In this document: positions 40,901-46,900 of the stretch, piece after piece
How positions within the stretch are numbered: the first letter of the stretch is position 1
Layout of the letters: the number at the start of each line of letters is the position of its first letter
Source: Metallyticus violacea
Taxonomy: Eukaryota > Arthropoda > Insecta > Mantodea > Metallyticidae
Direction: 5' to 3'
NCBI GenBank assembly: GCA_030762175.1
Contig: CM060831.1
Coordinates: forward strand, 27,642,001 to 27,706,000
Length of the DNA stretch: 64,000 bases
Program-made: the position numbers and the translations under genes
The notes under the pieces: model-generated
Told to the model about the DNA's origin: nothing
Database searches by the model: none
What the model saw: the letters and a program-made list of their open reading frames with translations, nothing else

Positions 40901-43900
40901 TCAGAAATTCAACCCATGCCTTTTGCTGACAAGCACTCAGTACTTCAGCCAATAAGATACTGATATTTTAATTATACTACAGTAATTTTGATATACTGCT
41001 GAATTAAAATTTTATTTCTCTTTCCTTATGATTTCATTTTCAATAACCCGAGTGTCTGGGTTCCAGTCTCTCAAATTATCCAGACTCCAATGTATGTACA
41101 CTTATTCCATAAACAGCATGTCATTGTTTCATTTTAATCTGTAACTCTGCATCTAAAATTACACTGATGGTATTATGAAAATATGGCATTTCTGGATATG
41201 TTGATATTTGAAGAAACATTAAGCAATAAAGCCTATGCTAGTAATACAAAAGGTGTTTGCAATGATGATCGTGGCACAGCTGCTGCAGCAATGTCTTAGG
41301 AAATAAATAGGCAGGTCTTCTTCTGATCCAAACAATAGTTATTCTGCTATAATAGAGGCAAGTTATGCATCATTTTACAATGTTTACATTTTTGTCAACT
41401 AGTATATTAACAAATAATTGCCTTTACAAAAAATGAATTTTACAAAAAAAATTGTGTGATTTACTACTGTCCAGGGAATAAAAAAAATTGTTGAAAAATG
41501 GTAGGATGATTGTAGGAAAACTTTTTCCCAGGGATAGATAATTAGCACAGGATACACAATAATGGTAAGATAATTATTCATTGTATTGCTCAAGATGCAA
41601 AAGTCAACACTGATTTATTCTATTCTACCACAATGACATCTTGGCTCTGTGTTGCACAGACACAAACCAAGTCAGCATACATCAGGATAAGGCATTAGGC
41701 CGTACTTCTGGTTCAACCCTTAAAATCCTTGAAGTGATGGAATAGAAAATAGGAATACATGCCAGATTTTTTTGCAACATTTCTATTAAATCATCTAATG
41801 TTTTTAATGAAGATTTTTGCACATATTCAGACTGCTGAAAAGGGAACATGAAAACAGGAGTCTTTGTTCTATAGTTGGCCTATGGAAAGCCTATAAGAAA
41901 AAGTAAAATATGGAGCTACAGCTTATACAAAGGGATATCAAAGAGAACATAGATGGGACATGGCCTTTCCAAACATACAAATGAAATTTATTCCCAAAGA
42001 TTGTAAATAATCTTCCTTATACATATGCTGGAGAATATTATTTTAAATGCAATACCACGAATTGGTCCAGGCTGGCTCAATATACTTTTATTCAGTTCTT
42101 GAGTAGGGTCAAATTCTTTGTTGTATCCAAAGGGTATGATAGCTGTTTCAAATCTAAGTTGTGTTCAAGAGATATAAATCATAGTATTTGGGGATCTCTC
42201 TGCAATACCTCACACAGTACTTGAATCAAGAATGGCCCATCTTGATGCATTTGTTGATGAAATCTTGCTTTGCTTATTGGAGATTAGACCTCAATATAAA
42301 AGTTAAGAGAATGAAATTAATAATGTGCTTTCAGCACTATCCTCCACATAATAGCTATCATAAATATTACCACAATAGCGATGCTTAATGTGAAAAAAGC
42401 AAATTAAAAAGAGTGCAAATTGCTATGCATTTCTTGTTAAAAAAATGTCATGAACCCATTATTTCACTTCAACTTTGGGATGCTCATTTGAAAATATTGC
42501 ATAAATTTTACATTATCCCACAGCAGAAAGCCAAAAACTGTATTAAATTCACCATGCAAACCTGATGTTAAAAATGTCATGAACCCAGTATTTTTGTTTC
42601 TTTTAGCTGTTATTTGTCTCTTATTTCTACACCCTATCACATAAATGAGCTATTGCTATTATTTTATAAATTTTCTTACACCATGAATACACTGCAATTC
42701 TGTTGATTTGATTTAATTCAATTCCATTAAATGGGAACAGCAGTAAGTATTTTGCTTCACTTTGATTTCATTGAATTCAGTGGGAGTGGGCCCTTAAGAC
42801 TTCTCTGACTAAAAATGGCCTTTGCTCTCAGAATGGGTGCAAAATGGTGACAAGATCAATAACCTAAGGTATAGTAAATCCCAGTCAAGAGATAGTCATG
42901 CAGTGGAAGAGTTTTAACAGATGGATCTTCTTTGAGATGAATGCAGAACTTGCTAGGTACAACTGCTACCTTACAAGATACGTCAGTACTTTTAAATTCA
43001 AATTTAAAATACTGTATGAATGAAAGCACGTGAATGAATTAATAATCATATATATTCTTTCCAGGCATTTGATCAATAATTTCTTTGACATCTGGTAGTT
43101 GTAACTAAATTCAAGTGGTTCATATGATCCTTCAGGACTTGGAACGGGCATTAGGCCTAATCCTTATATAAGTTGATGATGTAATCTATCCACATACATA
43201 AGTGCATATTACATTTAAATGGCCCTCATATTATTAAAAAGTACATTGGCTGACATTCATATAAGTCACTGTTTTTACAAAAGATTTTAATTAACTTAAC
43301 TGGTCATACATACTTTTCTTTTTCCTCTTTTCTTCTTTTATTACAGTTGTCTTCTTACTATCAAACAGCCCTGTGTAGTAAAGCTGAAAGAAAACATAAT
43401 CAGCATGCTTTTAATAAATGTAAAATGGGTCAATCATTTGCCAAAATTGGATTATAACTGATTAAATGCTTACAAAAGGAAAATCTCAACAGTTTGTTGT
43501 GCACAATATAATTTTTGCATTATAATAATTGTTATAGAATTTATTCAAGTACTTGATAGTACTCAATTTGGGGTCCAAATCTAATGATATAAATGGCAGT
43601 AAACCAGTAGTGGTCATGTTGGGTATCTTAAAAATCTTAAAATCAAACATTATATGTGGTAGGACAGATCTTGGAGCTCTACTTGTGGCTAGTATGAATG
43701 CATAATTTTCCAGGGCATATAAAAGCAAAAATCACATTTCTACCCTCTATGGTAGGAATTCTATGAATTGTTAAGCATTATCTTAATAGAGACTTTTCAA
43801 GAAACATTTCAAAGGTAAAAGGATAGGCTATTTATGAAAAAATGTATTTTAAATAAAATTCTAATGCCACTTAATATCTTGCTATTTTGATAGTTTGTTA

Positions 43901-46900
43901 TTTTCAGCTGATGTTTAAGTACACAGGGATTTATCAAACAGAATCCCTTCTTTGATAGCACAGCATGAAAATTTAAATTGAAAGATTTGTGAAATCACAA
44001 ATGAGATTAACACTCAGCCTAATTTCTTACTGTACTGTATGCTATAAGTCAGTAAACCAGTGAAATAAATTTGCACTATCCCGGTTAAACTTGCATATTA
44101 GCATCTTAGTACTTAAAAAAATAATGTTGCTTGGCAAGTCTTGTACTAATGAGTCATTTCATAAATAATGCATAGTTGGCAGTATTGCACATTGGATGAT
44201 GTAACACCAGTGAAAATTATGTGTTGCAGTTGAATTTTTCAGAATGAAGCACATATATTCATTTTGTTCATAGCATACTCTGTGCGTACATAACAAGAGT
44301 TCAAAATGAAGCCTGTAGGTATGATGGGTACTGTGAATGTTGAAGATCAAAGGTCATACATTAAAATTGAAAATTTACATGGAAAAAAATCTCCTCAGAA
44401 ATCCAGTGCTTTGAGTGAAGTTCGTGGTTAGTTCACAGTGGATCATAGTGCTATTTCTCATTGGACTAATGTTTGTGTTGGTTGTGGTAGCATAGACCAG
44501 GAAGGATGAAAACATCCCCTCATCAATTAAGTGAATGTCTCTTGAAGAACAGTGGTGTGACATGAGGAAGTTTCAGCAGCCATGGGAATTTTACCATCAT
44601 TAATATTCCGTATTTTGAGGAAGAGAAACAATTTGTGTGCGATACTTCTTGACTATTGAACAGAAGCGAATTGCAAGAACATTGCAAACTTGCTGGAAAA
44701 AGATTTGATGTTGAATGTTAAGCATTTTGTATTGAATTGTCACTATTGATGAATGTGGTTTAGAAACTTTGAGCTGGAGTTGAAGTCACTGTACAATGCA
44801 AAGATTTATCTTCCCCACGACCAAAAAAAATTTGACAAGCCCAAATAAAGGTCAAGATCTTTGAGTTTAATGAGCAAGGAATCATTATGACAGATAAGAC
44901 TCCTATGTGGAATAGGTGTCACAATATGTTGACTTCATTAAAAACTGCACAAAAACTGACCTTACTTGCTAAAGGCTGGGCCACCCATTTTCCATGACAA
45001 TGCTCACCTGCACAATGGGAATGCTGCGACCAATAAGTTATGTGAATATGAATGGGAAGTGTTACATCATCAACACTCCAGTCTGGACATGTATTAACCT
45101 AATTTTGACTTATTTTCAAAGTTTAAAAAATCAACATGTATGAAAATCATTTTCCTTCTCTAGAAGAGTTTTCTGCCTCCATTACCTAAGCCATTCGACA
45201 GATTAAGAGAAGTGGTGTTTTGAATGGAGAATGGAATAACCAACCAAGATCATTTAGAAGCACAGAGACTATACTGAAGAAATGTAAAGAGATAATGTCA
45301 AAAGAATAAATGTGTAAGTAAAAAAAAAAAAGTCATTATTTATAAAATGACTCTTGAAGTAGCAAAGTATGGAAACTGTATTTAGCGTTTACAATTTCTT
45401 TAGGGAATAAGGTTGTGCAGAAAACCAGAAATGACTTAACTTTTCTAAGGGCCAAAAATTAATTGACAAGGTATTTCAATAACCATTATTTATGAATTTA
45501 AGAGGTGGCATTGACACATATGACAATCATGAAGATTGTAATAGCAATGCCAAAGATGAGCACATACCATTTGCTTTGCTCCTTGAATAGAAATTTAAGA
45601 GATATGCTCCTCATATAATATTTTATTAAAATTCAGTAGAAATGATACTGGGCATGTTTTGGTGTAATAACTAGACATCAAACTTTTAGGCACTAACAAT
45701 TATTTTTGGAGCCTAAAATAAATTCTAAAAAGTAAGAAATATGCACTATAAATCTGGAAATAGGCATTATAAATATATTTTAAAACAATTTTTTAAACTT
45801 TCACAAACAATTATGAACTTGGGTAATTAAATTTCACATAACTATAAATCCTATTTTATTCCCATGTCATTTAAAATAAATATTTCAGTAGATTTTAAAA
45901 GTATATTATTTAAACTGATACAACAACAATATGAAAAATTACTTTAATTTTGTACTTGAAAAAAGGAAATTAGAAAATATTCATATGAAACTGTTGTTTT
46001 CACCATAAAAAAAAAAACCCACTATTTCACGTGTTATTTAAACAGTTTATAGTTGTATAATTTGTCGTACTACACAACTTAAAATGAGGATAAGATCTAG
46101 TTTAGATAACTGGGAAACAATAATGACAAACTGTGTAGCTTTAGTCACTTATTTCCCATTGTTCCCTCACAATAAATAATATTACAAGTAAGTTTTCCAA
46201 ATATTCCACCAAAAATTTGTATCTTTTGCCTTTAAGTATAAGCATGGCAGAAGAAGGCAGAAGAAGATCTTTCCACATTTACAGATGCCATTGGAACATA
46301 TTTCATCTTGGGCACATGAATTAGATCAATGGTACAGTCAAATTCAGTTGTGTTTCCTGTAAAAATTCAATCATTCAACATAAACATTAGGGAGGGAAAT
46401 AAATATATATATGATTTAGTGCATTTGCAGTTTCATATATAAATGTGTATATTTTAGCATAAATTTAAGTAATAGACTTTAACATCAAAAAAAGCATTTA
46501 TAAGCACTAATATAACTATAAATTTTAAGCATAAAATGGTGCAAAACACAAATATTCTTAATTTTTTCATCATATTTATTACGAAAAAAATCAGCACTTG
46601 TCTGAAGATCTGCTCTCTAATAATAACACACTTTTCTAGCATATTTAGCAATTTGACGCTGAGTAGAGCAATAGTAAGTTTGACATCACACAAGCACACT
46701 ATTAATACTCACAGAACATCAAGAGATGTGGACCCCATAATAGAATTTGTTCACTATTTAAAATAAAAAGAAGGCTAGTCATACAACAAAATATCCAAAT
46801 TTTATGATATCAATAAGCAGGCAAAGAAGAAAGTGGCCATACGTACCCCAAGTACTGTCACCAACAGTGCTAAGAGTCCAAACACCACCATTCTATTTTT

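Noticed and set aside
40780..40970. Fourth SINE type
   Set aside because: A and B box-like words only, with no second copy, tail or duplication.
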